This document shows, in pieces, positions 1 through 12,720 of a stretch of DNA of 64,000 bases. The position numbers and the translations under genes were made by a program. How positions within the stretch are numbered: the stretch's first letter is position 1; every line of letters begins with the position of its first letter. Origin of the DNA: Sphaerolaimus hirsutus (taxonomy: Eukaryota; Nematoda; Chromadorea; Monhysterida; Sphaerolaimidae); contig OZ038451.1 in assembly GCA_964036195.1 (NCBI GenBank), positions 22,523,927 through 22,587,926 on the forward strand. The letters run 5' to 3'. The notes below the pieces were generated by a model. That model had not been told where the DNA came from, ran no database searches, and worked only from the letters and a program-made list of their open reading frames with translations.

Positions 1-319
1 CACCTGGTACATTTCAGCCGGGATTACAGCTCAGCGACGTTTGACGTGAAATTATGTCGTAAAATTGATTACATTAAAATGGACAGAGGTACAGCGTTGA
101 ACTTTCAGAAGTAGATAGTTCTAGTAATTGTGTGTAATGTCCCCAAAAAATAAGAAAATCATTATTATTTAATAAGTTATTAATTTTACGTCAAAATTTA
201 CACATTTTACGTCAACATTTTATGTCAAACATTTTACGTCAACAACAAAATTTTGACATTAAATTAATAGCTGCCAACTAGTGTATGCAGGCCCACCCAC
301 CAACCAAAACCTCACCAAC
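1..319. repeat. MED24 intron with remnants of a GACGTGAAAT-type inverted-repeat element
   Basis: The first 60 bases (GCTCAGCGACGTTTGACGTG) resemble the end of the large palindromic element at 19471-19872. Bases 180-250 carry repeated TTTTACGTCAA motifs in the opposite orientation. This suggests a decayed copy inside the intron downstream of MED24 exon 5. No exon is seen here. Confidence 0.4.
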
Positions 320-2784
320 CTTCAAAAACACGAACGCGACCATATTAGTCTCGGCGCGGACGGGCGCCCCGGCGGCGGCGGGGTCCAACAGCAGCAGGAA
401 GGCGCCCCTGACAAAGTCCTTGACTGCGAGCCACCAGGGCAGCGCGAGCGCGGTGCGCAGCGACTTCAAATCGGCCGCGATGCGGTCGTGGTGCGCAGAC
501 AGGCGGCACGCGCCGTACACCGCCGCCAGGGTTAGGGCAGCAGGGTGCGAGCTGTTGGGTATTTTTGACAAACAACGTTTTTTGGAAAAAAGCAGGCATC
601 GAAACCGGCTTTTTGAGCCAAAATTTTCAGTATTTACTCATTCACTAGGTAGGTATTTTCGATTTTTGTGGCTATTTATGACTTGATTCACACCACTCAT
701 TTTGATGCGTAGGCGTACAGCACACTCAAAATTGGCAACATGAATACAAAATTTCGAAACTTTTTTGCAAAGTTAAACGGTAACTCAAAGTCGTAACTAA
801 AAAACGATCGTATCTTAAATCGACCGAACTGAACGAAATTTCAGTAGTTTTCCGTCTTGTCGTAGAGTTACGACCGCAAAACCATTAAAACTTTCGAATT
901 CACATTTCCAATTTCGAGTGGGCGGTGTGGCAATAACCCCACACGCACCTAAAACCCCATATAACCCCCCCCCCTCACAAACCTAGAAGGGTTCAACTCC
1001 CTGGGATCGAGCATGGGCGCCATGGGCCTGGTGAGCAGCGCCGGCACACTATTCACCTTCTGCACGTAAGTGCGCAGTTCGATTTTCACCCCGTCCGATA
1101 GCCACTCGCTCGCGTCTGACGCCTGCTGCAGCGCGGCCAGGGCGCTCGTGAGCTCTTTGAACGCATCTGGGCGGAGTTTACGCTGGCGTCGAATATCGAG
1201 TGACGAGAAATCGACTTTGTTTATTTGATTGAAAGTGATGAGAAATTGCGATCGATTCGGGGACAAACCTCGAAAGTGGAAAAGTGTCGAGAAAAGTGGT
1301 AAGTGGTAAGTGATGTCGATAAGTGGAAGCATTTTCGCTCGCAAGATTATTATGTAGCGAGAGAAGCGACAACAAGCACTTACGGCAGCGCACACGCTGC
1401 AGATGTCCACCGAGCGCAAATGTCCACTGGGCGCACGCAAATGTCCACTGCGCATAAACACCCCAATCCCAACCCCCACCAACCCTGATTGCCGATCTGA
1501 TCAAAGTGGACGCAGAGCGCAGCGAAGGGGTTGTGCACGAGCGCCAGCGACACGGTGATCAAGTCGGTGAGCGTGTCCTGCTTGCGGGTGGCCAGCGCTG
1601 ATTGGCCCGCGCGCGCCAGCCACGACAGTGTGGACGTGACCAGAGAGGCGAGACGGTCGCACGCGTACGCGTCCGAGCTGGGGGGTTGGGTTTAAAGAGG
1701 GTTTTTTAGAAGAAAAAAACTTTTTTTAAAGTGGAGGCTTTTTTATTATTTAAAAAAAAAACAGTTTTTATCGGGAAAAAATTGTGTGCTAACACTGATC
1801 AGCGCTCAGCGTTGTGTGATATTCGGGATTGTATATTTATTAATGCCAGACCAGACAATTAATTTACTCTCTTATTTATCTTGCTTACGTTTTTTCTATC
1901 AGAAGTTTCACTTTTTCACCCCTACTTGATTTCATTGCCTACTTATTTTTACCTATCTGTCATTTTGCCAATTTTATTACCATTTCAATGTTTATCCATT
2001 AACTCCTTTGATCCCATGTTAAAGAGACACAAAAAACCTCTGGAACTTGGCACCCATCCAAAAAAGCGTCAGAACGACGGACAAACCTGTCACATCTGAG
2101 CGAATCCCGAACGAAGTTGAGTAGATCTAGCAAAGCTTGAACGCATAGATCACGCGATAGATCCTTGTAATCGATGACTGCTTCCAACAGCGCCGTGTGC
2201 GGGATCACCTGAATTGCGTTTAATTAGGTTGTTAGAGTTTTAGGGATTGTTTGTAATTTTGGTGGGGGAATAGGGCGTGGCATTTGAGTAGGTCACATTT
2301 TTAGCCTGTGTTGGTATTTTATATTTTGAAATCATTTTCATTGAAATAGGTATATATAATAGACGAAAACATGTAGGTAAAACTGAAACGACGTCACTAA
2401 TTTGGATTTCACTAATCTGTCAATAAAATTCATGGAAATTTATGGAAAAACACGACGTCAGAATTTTAGGTGGCACACGGTAAATCGGCTTGCGGTAAAC
2501 GGTGCGGCACAGAAAATTCTGCCACGCTACATAGTTCCCATCAACCCCCCCCCCCAAAAAAAACACACCTGCGCCGCAAGGGTGTAGCTCAAATAATTAA
2601 ACATGAGCTTGTTGGGCACCTCTGACAGGGTGGCCTGCTTGATCAACAGCCGCGGCAGCGCGTGCAGCTCACTCGCGTCTTGGCTCAGTGCCAAGCGCAG
2701 CCGTTCTCCCCATTCGAGTTCGGTCCAGCGGTCGCGCCACGCCTGAGCGACAAGCGCCTCCAGCGAGACGCGCAGTTGCACCAT
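320..2784 (-). CDS. MED24: Mediator complex subunit 24-like protein, N-terminal part (gene continues off the left edge)
   Basis: MED24 is a tail-module subunit of the nuclear Mediator complex, which links transcription factors to RNA polymerase II. Five coding exons are read on the minus strand: 2569-2784 (ATG at 2784), 2087-2208, 1484-1677, 983-1166 and 320-551. All have GT/AG borders and matching phases, giving 316 codons without a stop. The match to animal MED24 rests on the first exon (QAWRDRW, then LMFNYLSYTLAAQ), on the SRDLCVQALLDLL block in exon 2, and on the PWWLAVKDF and AFVFLK blocks in exon 5. These occur in the same order as in vertebrate MED24. The ATG was chosen because it opens the conserved helix at the family's usual start. 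The last visible exon ends in phase 0 at FLK, so at least two thirds of the protein lies beyond base 1. The family assignment is from memory of the human protein; exon edges are inferred from splice signals. [Confidence was missing from the original answer; 0.5 is a placeholder.]. Confidence 0.5.
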
Positions 2785-5294
2785 GGTTTTTTTTTTTGAA
2801 ATGTATATTTTAGATGGCGGCTAGGTGGACCCTGGAGAATGTTTATGATTGTATTTGTTTTTTATAACTTTTTGTATTTAAACTTGGTGAAAGACAGAAT
2901 TGTTTATATTGAGTTGTGAAATAATAAAAAATGTCACAAGTTTAACCAAAAAACATTTAAACACCGCCGCTATCAATAGCAAAAGTAGTTTTTTTTCTTA
3001 TTTCACCTTTTTAAAATCTATTTTGCGTTTGTTTCAAGCTTTCCCAGTTGGGAAGGGCCCAAATTCAATTTGAACGTAAGGCGCCTGACACACGAGAAAG
3101 CGCAAAAAATTGAACGAGCACAATCTCAACGCTGCTAGGCGCCTTGCGCGCGCTTCATCTTCAAATTGGATCTGGGCACTGGCGAATGTAGAGCAAAACG
3201 TTTTTGATTTGTACGCGCGTGCACATTCGCATCTCCAATGCGTTTTCAGAAATTTCAAATACATTACGTCCGGGCGGCGCGCAGCTGCAGCTGCAGCCGC
3301 ACGTGCATTGGTATGTCGACAGAAAATGATAAATACATTGTAAAATCCACTTTACAATTGATACATTTACATAATTTACAATTTACATTTGAAATCCAAC
3401 CATACAATCGCTGTTAAATGAAAAAATAAGCAAATGGCAAATCACATGCTTCTGGCACTTGCGCACGGCGCGCCCATGCAGTCGTCCAGTAATAGCAAAA
3501 GGCAAAGCGTGTACGCATACAAGCGAGCATGCGTATTTACATGCCGCTCTATCAGAGGGCCCAGTCTTTGCGAGCGTCAGAGCGTAGGTAGCGGCGGCTG
3601 GAAACAGACGCGGCTGCACGTGCAGCGCGGCGCACAATCGATCCCGCCGCCGCGGCCCGAATCCTCGTAGAACGAGCGCGCCCGCTCGGGCCGGTCTCGC
3701 TGCAGCTGGCGGAGATATCGCGCGTCGAGTGTCGATCGTGTCGATATCGACAATTTTGGAAAATATCGAAGGTCGATGTGCATATTTACCTATATCGAAG
3801 TGTGGTCATTTTCGCGATCCTAGTGATGGGAATGGGAAGGGGAAGGGATGGAAAGCGCAGCTGAAATTCGTAGTCTGCTGGGGGCACTCACAAACCGTGT
3901 AAAATTTCAAACGTCATACAATGTGCCAAAAGTCATGTAAAATTCCCTGGAAAATGGCAAAAAGAAGTTTGCATGGCTTTTTGCAAGATCTGGGTGTGGG
4001 TGGGTGGCGGCACATTCAGCTACGATCTCTGTCAAACAGTCAAGAATTTGCATGATACGAATGATATCCCAGGTTATAATAATGCAGACGCAACGTTAGC
4101 ATTTTGCAGCTTTGCAGAATGGCCAGCTAGCTATCCCAGGGTAAATTCTGCACAATGTCAGGTGCCGTCAACTGTAAAATGTCAAGTAAACTCACAATTC
4201 CAGATAAGTTGACATTTGAGACTTTACTCGTCAATTGCCTAGTCACTGGAAACTTCACTTGTTAAAGAAAAAGGAATTTGAAATTGTCAGATATTTGGAT
4301 CTTGACAGGGATTGTATTTTACAGCGTATACCCGGCAGACATCACACTTAGTACGGAAACCTACCGTAACCCATCTGAATAATGAACCAAAATTATACAG
4401 TTTTTTCATCATCATAATATGTTGTTTTTACTATGGAATAATTAATTACGAAATTTATCACAAGATTTTATTCAAATATTGGTAGGATTTTGCACATACT
4501 TTGAGGTCCGCCGAGTATAAATATGATTTTTGGTAGTTCTGGCTTTCTCCTGGCATTTGAGAAACACTATTTACCGTATTTCTTCTAATAGAACGGCATA
4601 CCTCCAATAGAACGGCACCTCCAATAGAACGGCAGGTTTTGGCCTTTATTTGCACTCACAAAAACAATAGAACGGCAGCCTCCAATAGAACGGTACCTCC
4701 AATAGAAGTTTACGAAAAAAATAGAACGGCGCTCTTCTATTAGAAGAAATACGGTATTTTCTGTAGGGCTTTGGGTGTTTCTAAATGTCATACAAGCTTG
4801 TCAACTGACGTTTTTAAAAAGCAGCTAGGTTAAGTGACATACTTGTATAAAATAACATTTAAAAAATGCGACAACGTTGCAGAGGAAACCCAATGGCAGC
4901 ACTTCGAAATTTGGAAGTTTTTCAATGTGCGCAATATTTCGCAGAACTGCAATGGGCAAAAATCTTTCTTCACGCGAGGCACAAACGAGGCAGGTACAAG
5001 TGACATGTCATAGATTTTTACAACTCAGCCAGTCAGTGTCCACACATGAAATAAAATACACGAATAACAATGAATATACGGCGGCAGTGCACACACGCGC
5101 ACTCGTGCCAGCCGGGCGGGCCGCATTAGCGCACATTACATACACACATCAATACACACCCGCAGATGTACATTTCACATACTTGAATTCATAAATACAT
5201 GCCATCATCCAGTGTATTGAAGTTCAAGTTCACAACTCAAGCGGGAAGTTCACAACTCACAACTCAACTAAGAGAGAGTATAGCTATATAAATA
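2785..5294. other. Gene-free stretch upstream of MED24 with decayed repeats
   Basis: No exon was recognised. The stretch holds AT-rich sequence, short GC-rich patches near 3270-3310 and 3590-3720, a decayed introner-like copy at about 3878-4000 and the AATAGAACGGC element listed separately. The MED24 promoter should lie just above 2784, but no motif stands out. Confidence 0.4.
4573..4758. mobile_element. Short inverted-repeat element with CTCCAATAGAACGGCA repeats
   Basis: The ends are inverted copies: TACCGTATTTCTTCTAATAG on the left and its complement, ending ATACGGTA, on the right. Between them the unit CCTCCAATAGAACGGCA recurs. A second copy of the family lies at 18678-18858. The terminal TACCGTATTTC is shared with the CCGTATTTCCTCGAA family, so they may be related nonautonomous DNA transposons. 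Confidence 0.6.
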
Positions 5295-5613
5295 GGGTGT
5301 GCGTCATTAAGACAAAAGCGCTTTAAGACAACAGTAGCTTTAATAGAACAAAAATGCTCATTGAGACAAAAGTTCTGGGTCATGTCATGTTCCAGGTCGA
5401 AAAATATAAATAGACTTTTCTAATTACGATAAAAAATATAAATAGATTTTGTAGCTTTTTGGTGATGCAATTAGGCTGGAAGTAAGGTAGTTAAAGTAGA
5501 ATTGACACAATGAACTTTCACATGAACATAACTATCTTCAAACACTACAGCGTTTTTGTAGCATTAAAGTTACTGTTGTCTTAAAGCGCTTTTGTCTTAA
5601 TGGGATACCCCCA
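5295..5613. mobile_element. Nonautonomous inverted-repeat transposon with 8-bp target duplication
   Basis: The inner ends CATTAAGACAAAAGCGC (from about 5304) and GCGCTTTTGTCTTAATG (to about 5602) are inverted repeats. The flanks repeat TATAAATA (5287-5294 and 5614-5621), an 8-bp duplication as left by hAT-type transposases. No transposase is encoded. Confidence 0.65.
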
Positions 5614-5651
5614 TATAAATACACTAGTGAGAGAGAGGGTATAGCTCTATA

Positions 5652-5830
5652 CACACTAGTTTTCAACTGAAATTTTGAAACTCATAAATCGGTCTTGAAC
5701 AAATCTAGAGTTTACTGAAATGAGATGTCCGTCAACTCCAGTTGATGGGGATCAAAAATAACTTATTCAATTAAACTCAAATGCGTTCAAAGCTGATTTA
5801 TGAGTTTTTAAATTTTTAAATTAGTGTGTG
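5652..5830. mobile_element. Foldback MITE, CACTAGTT family
   Basis: This is a palindromic element starting CACACTAGTTTTCAACTGAA and ending in TTAGTGTGTG. The arms carry CTCATAAATCGG and its complement and meet near GTCAACTCCAGTTGA. Copies or halves recur at about 20950-21115, 24637-25037, 26207-26395, 26783-26960, 27153-30530, 30650-30770, 51713-51852 and 55411-55596. Confidence 0.7.
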
Positions 5831-7170
5831 CAGTCACTAAAATACCGCACAAACAGTAATCCAAGAAAAATTTCGCCCGCATCATGGCGTCAGCCGAAAA
5901 CCGAAGCCTCAGTCAAAACAACTTGCAAAAAACGCGTGAAACCCCGGGATGACGGCACAAAAACATGTGATTTTGTAAATATGACAGTGCGAGCGTGGGT
6001 CTAGACGGCTGGATGGGAATGGTAAGCCGGCGATGTTTACGCAACGAAAAGCGGACCGCCTTTTTGCGTAGGAAAGCATCGCAGCTAGTCTAACTTGCCG
6101 CTTTGCTGCTGGCTGACGCGGGACGCTGGGCCCGGGGCCAAATTCAAAGGTTGTCAAGTCTAATGACGAGACGGATGTCAAGATGAACTTTTTCTCAGTG
6201 TCAAACGGTTGCGACTGGGATTGACAATTGACACTTGACACGGCGCGTAACTGTATCCCGCGCAAGACGAATGCAGACAAATGCGTTCGCACTGGCGAAG
6301 TGAATTTTTGCCGGGAATTTCGACGTGATCATAAATAACAGCAGGTAAAATACTCCTTTGAATCTGCAAAACTACACATTTTCCAGATAAAATGATAAAG
6401 AATGATCGATTTTAAGTGTACTTCACTCTTAAAGCCGTGAAAGCGGTGCAAGCAAAGACAGCCAACGCGCTAAAAGGGTGCAACTCGACTAACAAAACCG
6501 TTGTGTTGATTTTAGACACTTCGCTAGGCGTGTACAAAAATGTTTTGGTCAAATTCGACGTTTTGAAGGTAGTTTATCGCTCGTGTGCAAGAATTTCGAA
6601 AATTGAGGAACGGTATTTGGAAAAAAAAAACACAAAACAGAGAAAATATAGAGAGTTGAAGCTAAAAGTCTGTCAGAAATCGAAATATCACACAGAAGAT
6701 ATTGTTGGGTCAAACGTGTCTGCCCGACCCCTCTCTACCGCTGTTTCGAAATATTTTTCGTGCCAAAACATTGCCAAATATTTTACAGAAATGTAAAAAA
6801 CGCAATAATTTGTTCATATCAGCGACGAAACAAACAAATTGGTCGATGATAGCTCAAAAGCGCCGGACAATAAAGTTGGTTGTTTTTGATATTTAAAAAA
6901 ACTTTCAGAAAACCTTCTTTAACTATTTGATCGATAAATCAATCATTTACGCAATCAATCGACAAATTAATTGAAATCTGATTTCACAATTCTACTGAGT
7001 CATTCGAACTAAAATACTTGAAAAAGTTGTAAATTTTCTCAAATAAAATTGCGCACGACATTCAAATTTATCCGGGGGAAAGTGTCAATTTGTCACTAGA
7101 CTTTTTCTACTCAAAATGAGATAAGCCTTGGTCTACCCGGCACATTTTTTATAAGAACCAAGATGCAGCA
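5831..7170. other. Intergenic stretch without recognised genes
   Basis: I see no supported exon here. A lysine-rich 126-codon open frame at 6416-6796 has no recognised domain and no splice or homology support. The rest is unique-looking AT-rich sequence. Confidence 0.4.
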
Positions 7171-7173
7171 GTT

Positions 7174-8962
7174 AGTGATGCAGAAGCGCCATGGCGCTGG
7201 CGCCTGTCGTTAGCGCCAAGGCAAACATCGCAACAACAAGTACCGTATATCCTTGAATAAGACAACCCCGCAGAAAAACACCCCCTTGAATAACTCCCCC
7301 TGTTGACCATGTGAGACAAAAATAACTCCCCCTTGAATAACCCCCTTTTGGTCATGTGAAGAAAAAATACCACCCTGAATAACTCCCCGTGTGGGTCTCT
7401 GTATTGTGTATCCACAATGTGTATTTGAATGATTCAGATGCCAATGAACATGAATTTTAGCATGAATACTTTGTTTTTGTTGTTGTTGAATAAAGTGCCA
7501 GTTCTGACGAAATAATAACTCCCACTTGAATAACTCCCCCCCTTCAAAACTTCTGACAAAATAATAATTCCCCCCTTCAAAACTTCTGACAAAATAATAA
7601 CTCCCCTGAGGTCCTATTCGAGGATATAAGGTCCTTTTATGTGGCGCTTGGCGCTATTTTTTTCTTTGTATTTTTCCGTTTTTCCGTATTTTGACTAGTG
7701 ATGTAAAGGCACCGGGGCACCGGTGCCCCGGTGCTGGGCACCGAAGGGCACCAGCACCGGTGCTGGTGCGGTGCCATTGCAATCTTCAGGGGTGCCATGC
7801 CGGTGCCGGTGCCATTTTTTTCAGAATAGCACCGGTGCCGGTGCGGTGCGGTGCCATTTTTTTGCCGGTGCCAAAGGTGCTAGCACCAGGGCAAAGTAAA
7901 AGGCACCGGGAAAGGCACCGGCCAAGGCTTCATGTGCGGTGTAATTTTGTCCATAGTATGTGCTTATTCATATTTCAAAAAACAGTGATATATTTAGCCA
8001 ACCGTTTTTGCATATTTTGCAAACCTCCCATCAAATAAATATACCTACTGTGAAATCCATTATACCCGATACATGATCTGATGAGTGAATCTAAAATTTT
8101 GTTGAATTTTAAATCATTTTTATATTTTATATTTATTTTAATTTTTTGTTCAAAATTTGTTGTCAGTTTATGACAGAGATAGTTCCATTCTCTGTACAGC
8201 AACGACTCCGATCAGTAGACAATAGTGGCTATGGACATTGTAATGATTTAAATATTTTATCTTTCATTTGTAATCATTGTAATTGCTTCATAAAAGTGAT
8301 TGCCACATCATTCTGATCATTTTAAGTGCTCAACCATCAAAATCGGTTGATAATTCATGGAAATATGCACTTCCAAAGGTGAGACCACTGAGAATCTGCC
8401 CGATATTTACTTCGGAAATTCCAGCCCGGTGCGGTGCCTTTCGGTGCTAGCACCGGCAACCCGCCTGTGCCCTTCGGTGCCGGTGCCATTTTTTCCAAAA
8501 GGCACCGGTGCCGGTGCGGTGCGGTGCCATTTTCTGGCCGGTGCCCCAGGGTGCCAGGTGCCCTTTTCAAGCGTTGGCAAAGGTGCCGGTGCGGTGCGGT
8601 GCCATTTTTCCCGGTGCCTTTAACATCACTAATTTTGACCAGTATAAACTTTGTTTTTGTTGTTGTTGAATAAAGTGCCAGTTCTGACGAAATAATAACT
8701 CCCACTTGAATAACTCCCCCCCCCTTCAAAACTTCTGACAAAATAATAATTCCCCCCTTCAAAACTTCTGACAAAATAATAATTCCCCCTTCAAAACTTC
8801 TGACAAAATAATAACTCCCCTGAGGTCCTATTCGAGGATATAAGGTCCTTTTATGTGGCGCTTGGCGCTATTTTTTTCTTCGTATTTTTCCGTTTTTCCG
8901 TATTCCGACCAGTATAAAAGACGCTAACATCCTGGCGCTTTTTACATCACTATGCAACAAAC
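7174..8962. mobile_element. Compound region: older TAGTGATG element and CCTCGAATAAGA-type repeats, split by a younger element
   Basis: The left part starts TTAGTGATGCAGAAGCGCC and the right part ends GGCGCTTTTTACATCACTA, which are the ends of the TAGTGATG family. Flanks TGCAGCAG and TGCAACAA are possible decayed duplications. Inside, a 230-base segment with TTTGTTTTTGTTGTTGTTG, repeated AATAACTCCCC and GTCCTATTCGAGGATATAAG occurs twice as a direct repeat, at about 7466-7695 and 8648-8905. The two copies lie on either side of the element at 7696-8631. Confidence 0.5.
7696..8631. mobile_element. TAGTGATG element with GGTGCC/GGCACC arrays
   Basis: The ends TAGTGATGTAAAGGCACC and GGTGCCTTTAACATCACTA are inverted repeats. 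The 8-bp duplication ATTTTGAC flanks it (7688-7695 and 8632-8639), typical of hAT elements. Both ends carry dense arrays of GGTGCCGGTGC-type units around an AT-rich core. No transposase is seen. Confidence 0.8.
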
Positions 8963-9520
8963 TCAGATTTATATATGGGCAGTCGTTATTTTGGAGTACT
9001 ATTGACTCGTTTCGGGAGTTTTTGCACCCTCCAGAAATCCACTGTTTCTGTGTGTTCTCGCCGGCGCCGCTGTTTTTTTTATCTTTGTTCAAATTGACTG
9101 TAAAATTGATCGCCACCTGTAAAGCCATGTGTAGTGTGTACGTATTTATGTATTTTGTGTATTTACATACAATACATATTTAAGCGTATTGATCCTGTAC
9201 ATATTATTCAATTTCAGCCGTTATTCGATTCCTGTTTCTTTCAGTCAGATCCACTTTGTTCCGCAAAATGAACATATAAAAGGCAAAAATTTGGCGTCAA
9301 AATTCCGGTCACTTTTAATCACAAGCCCGGTGCCATGCGGTGCCAAATGCCAAGTAGCCGCCAGTGATAAATCGAAACTATTTACGAAATATTTTAACTT
9401 TTTTTATGGTCGCCCCGCGGCGACAGCGGCGCTAACAATGGCAAGATCTATAAAAATGCGGTTCAATTTTAAGTTGTTTCGAAGGTTTTGTTTCAATTTT
9501 TGAGTTGATTGTCTATATAT

Positions 9521-9995
9521 TTACCGCATTTCCTCGAAATACCCCAGGGGCCAGATTTAATACTCCCTACAGATTTGTAGGGTAGGGCGTACGCCCGACA
9601 GATTTTTTAAAGTTTAGCCGCATCGACGCACATGCACCGAGAGCAAGGCGGTTTGTAAAATACACGAAACTATCCCTTAAGGTCGCCGATATTGCAATAT
9701 AACGTATATCGCTTCGATTTTGGCTCGGAAATCACGATTTCGTCATTTCTTGACCGTCTGCCAATTCGTTTTTTATTTTATTTGTCGTCTGTCGGGCGTA
9801 CGCCCTACCCTACAAATCTGTAGGGAGTATTAAATCTGGCCCCAAGGGGGTTTATTTTTTTAGAGTGGAAATTTGAGGGGGGTATTTCAAGGGGGTTAAT
9901 TCAAGGGGGTTAATTAAAGGGGTGTTAATTCAAGGGGTGTTTATTCAAGAGGGGGGGGGTTAATTCAAGGGGGGATATTTCGAGGAAATACTGTA
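9521..9995. mobile_element. TACCGTATTTCCTCGAA-family element carrying a second element
   Basis: Left end ACCGCATTTCCTCGAAATAC and right end GAGGAAATACTGTA are inverted repeats of the CCGTATTTCCTCGAA family. The body has repeated AATTCAAGGGG units. The element at 9547-9843 sits inside it. Confidence 0.65.
9547..9843. mobile_element. 297-bp element with perfect 56-bp terminal inverted repeats
   Basis: Bases 9547-9602 and 9788-9843 are exact reverse complements over 56 bases, beginning GGGGCCAGATTTAATACTCC. The 185-base interior is unrelated and too short for a transposase. No target duplication is obvious. Perfect ends suggest recent insertion or mobilisation. Confidence 0.8.
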
Positions 9996-11212
9996 TTTGA
10001 GTTATTGAAATTGACAAGGCATTTCAATAACTTGCGGGTATCACAAGTTTTTGAACAATGTGCGTTGAATGTCATTAATATGAAAATTAGATTTTCGAAT
10101 ATTTCTGACAAACATCCACCAAAGAACGTTTTTCTGTGCGTGGAAAAACCTAAAAATAAAATATTTGAAACCGCATCGTTCGGCGCTAATTACATCCTTA
10201 TGACACGCCCATCAAAGCTTACTGCTTTTGTGCCGCGGCGCGCCGCACCGCGACCACGAGTAAAATTTTTATACTATACGACTGCACACTTTTCCGCAAA
10301 ATCTACCATACCCCTCTGAATAAAAAACGAAAATATTATATAACTTTTAACCACAGTATTTGCATTGGCTTCACCAAGGTAAAATTTATCACATAATTTA
10401 TCATTAATTATTTATTTTATTCATCAGATTATGGTAACTTCGAGCAAAAAGCACGCTGACAATTGAGCATATGCGAAAAACACATCCAATTTGGATTGAT
10501 GTGTGCGCCTGCGAACTGGTGCAACAAAAACGGCTGACAATAATGAGTCGACCGTTTAGCAAGTTGTCACCGCGCGCAATCCAATGCCTGTTTCAATGTG
10601 TAGAACGGCGGCCCGGTGTGATTTGTCAATGTGGTTTCCATTTCACGTTTTTTTGCGCGGTTCTTGCAGTGCTGTGAATTGCGCATTGTAGTGCAAGTTC
10701 ACCGTTCAGGGTTCTATTTTTACGTTTTAAAATCAGCCTGACTTTACATTTTCCACGTCTGAGGAAGCAATGAAGAGGCTATCCGATTTTTTTCAGGTTT
10801 CGAAATGGTTCAGATGAGCAATTTGTTGATTCATGTATGTTTTGGCGGGTTCGGCGAAAAAGCTTTCGCAAAGGCGCCTGGAACTGGAGCGAAATTAGGA
10901 TTTTTTGATGAGCGAGAACAATTTGACAGTGATTCTGCCGTGTACCAGGGTTTTTTTCCTACTTACCTAGTCTGTCAAATTCTTTTCAGTGACACGGACC
11001 GCTGTGTACAGGATATTCACGTAGCGTCACATCAATGTCAACACGCGTCTGAACGAAGGCGCCGAAATTTTGCTGTTACATTTGGCTTTCACCATAAACT
11101 GCAAGTTTACATATGCAAACTAAGTCGTGCAAAATCATTACTGTGCATTATTAGTTTCAGTGTCAAAATGACTTGCATTTCTTCACTCAAAATGACCGTG
11201 CATGCGACACCC
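9996..11212. other. Intergenic stretch without recognised genes
   Basis: Open frames of 104 and 145 codons (10005-10319 and 10805-11242) show no domain, coding bias or homolog I recognise. They are probably chance. Confidence 0.4.
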
Positions 11213-11377
11213 GTGGGCAGTCCCAGACCCTGTGAAGTGTAAAGTAAAGTAATTGTGATTTGTAAAGTAATTTGCATGACAATTTACACTTTACTGGACA
11301 TTTGTCATGAAAATTGACACTTTGCATGACATTTTTCGTGACATTTGACACTTTACATTGTCTGTGATTGGCACCAG
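11213..11377. mobile_element. Introner-family element, intergenic copy
   Basis: It starts GTGGGCAGTCCCAGACCCTG and ends with the inverted form, GTGATTGGCACCAG. Repeated TGTAAAGT, TTGCATGACA and TTTGACACTTT blocks lie between. It matches the family of 14076-14268 but is shorter and decayed. Confidence 0.7.
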
Positions 11378-12140
11378 CTGAGTGTTCGGTAAAAATTCTC
11401 CACAACACCTATGAAGTTGCAAATTTGATTTTGCATACGCAAAGGCGCGAGCTGTCGCGACAGCACAGTCGCATCGCTTGTTTAGTGGGTTATTTCACGG
11501 CCGGATATGAGCCGCGGATATTGTCGGTGAGGCATTTTTTACGACGGCCACAGATGCAACACCGTGCCGGGCTCCCGGATCGTAAACCGCGGTAATTATT
11601 CCCGTCTCACAAGTGCGTATAAATGTGGCAAAAAGCAAATGGAAACAGCCAGGTCACGGCTATATTTGGTTTTTATTTCAAGCTGGCGCACCGTCAATCG
11701 GCTATTGGCTACCTTTATTATGTCAAGTACTTTTTACGCAAAAAAATCTAGACTTTTTATTTTTGAGCCTTTTTTTTCTTCCTAGTTCCTACCCATTTGT
11801 TGATACGTATTTTCAGCATTATCAGGGTCTTTGAGAGTACCGAAATTTGTTTGCATTGGTGAATTGATTTATTAGGTCACGCCGTGTTTCATATACCTAA
11901 ATCAAATGCAGGCCTATTTTCAGTGATTAAAAAAACATCAAAGGTCACCAAAAGGAAACTACGCAAGTGCCTCTTGAGACAGAAAACAACGTGGCGTCGG
12001 TGCGCTGCACAAAAAAACATACCATAAAAATAGAAACACTTCTAAAACATTCCATTTTCTAACAATAATTTTACCATTTTCTAATTCTAATTCCCACTCT
12101 ACCCCATCAATCTCTATCAACGGTTGTAGGAAGAGAAAGA

Positions 12141-12205
12141 ATGACAACTTCCAAGATCTTTATCAAAGCTACTCCATTATTAGCAGCCGCGTTATTGTCG
12201 CTGTT
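12141..12205 (+). CDS. Candidate signal-peptide exon for the SBSPON-like gene
   Basis: An ATG at 12141 opens a short frame with a basic start and the hydrophobic run LLAAALLSLL, which looks like a secretion signal. A donor GTTTCA after 12205 would leave phase 2, which fits the acceptor before 13299. The SBSPON family is secreted and the next exons lack a signal, so this is a reasonable first exon. Both the donor and the link are inference; the frame otherwise stops at about 12239. Confidence 0.3.
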
Positions 12206-12720
12206 GTTTCAGGCGTCAGTTTTTACCTGCGCGCGCTGATTTCTGGGCCAGGTTTTTTTGGCACGCCTTTTCCACGGTGGTGCATTGAAAAAAATTTGTC
12301 CCCATTTCAAAGTCGTTGCTTAAATTTTTGCAACTGTATTTTTGGTGTTCTCTGTGTCGTGTGGAATGTGACAATGTCTTTTTGCGGCCATATATTTGGA
12401 AATTTACGTTAAGAGCCACGGCTGAATAAAAAAACGTTCAAATATCACCATCATTTTTCGAAAAATACGATAGGTTATCCATGGCGTGAGTCAAGGCTTT
12501 CATAAAATGTACAACTGAAAGAAATAACAAAAAATTACAAAAATCCGTCAACACCCATCAAAAAGGCACTAAAGGCACATTTTAGTGTCAAAGTTTGTCG
12601 AAACCTGACCCACCACATCACACCCGCCAAGCAAAAACTGACCGCCGCCATGTGCACCCTTCACACGCCGGCTGCGCGCTGGCACGTCTGTGCTGCCCTG
12701 GCAGAAATGTCTCTTGCCAG

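Noticed and set aside
6416-6796. 126-codon lysine-rich open frame
   Set aside because: No domain, no homolog recognised, and AT-rich composition makes it likely chance.
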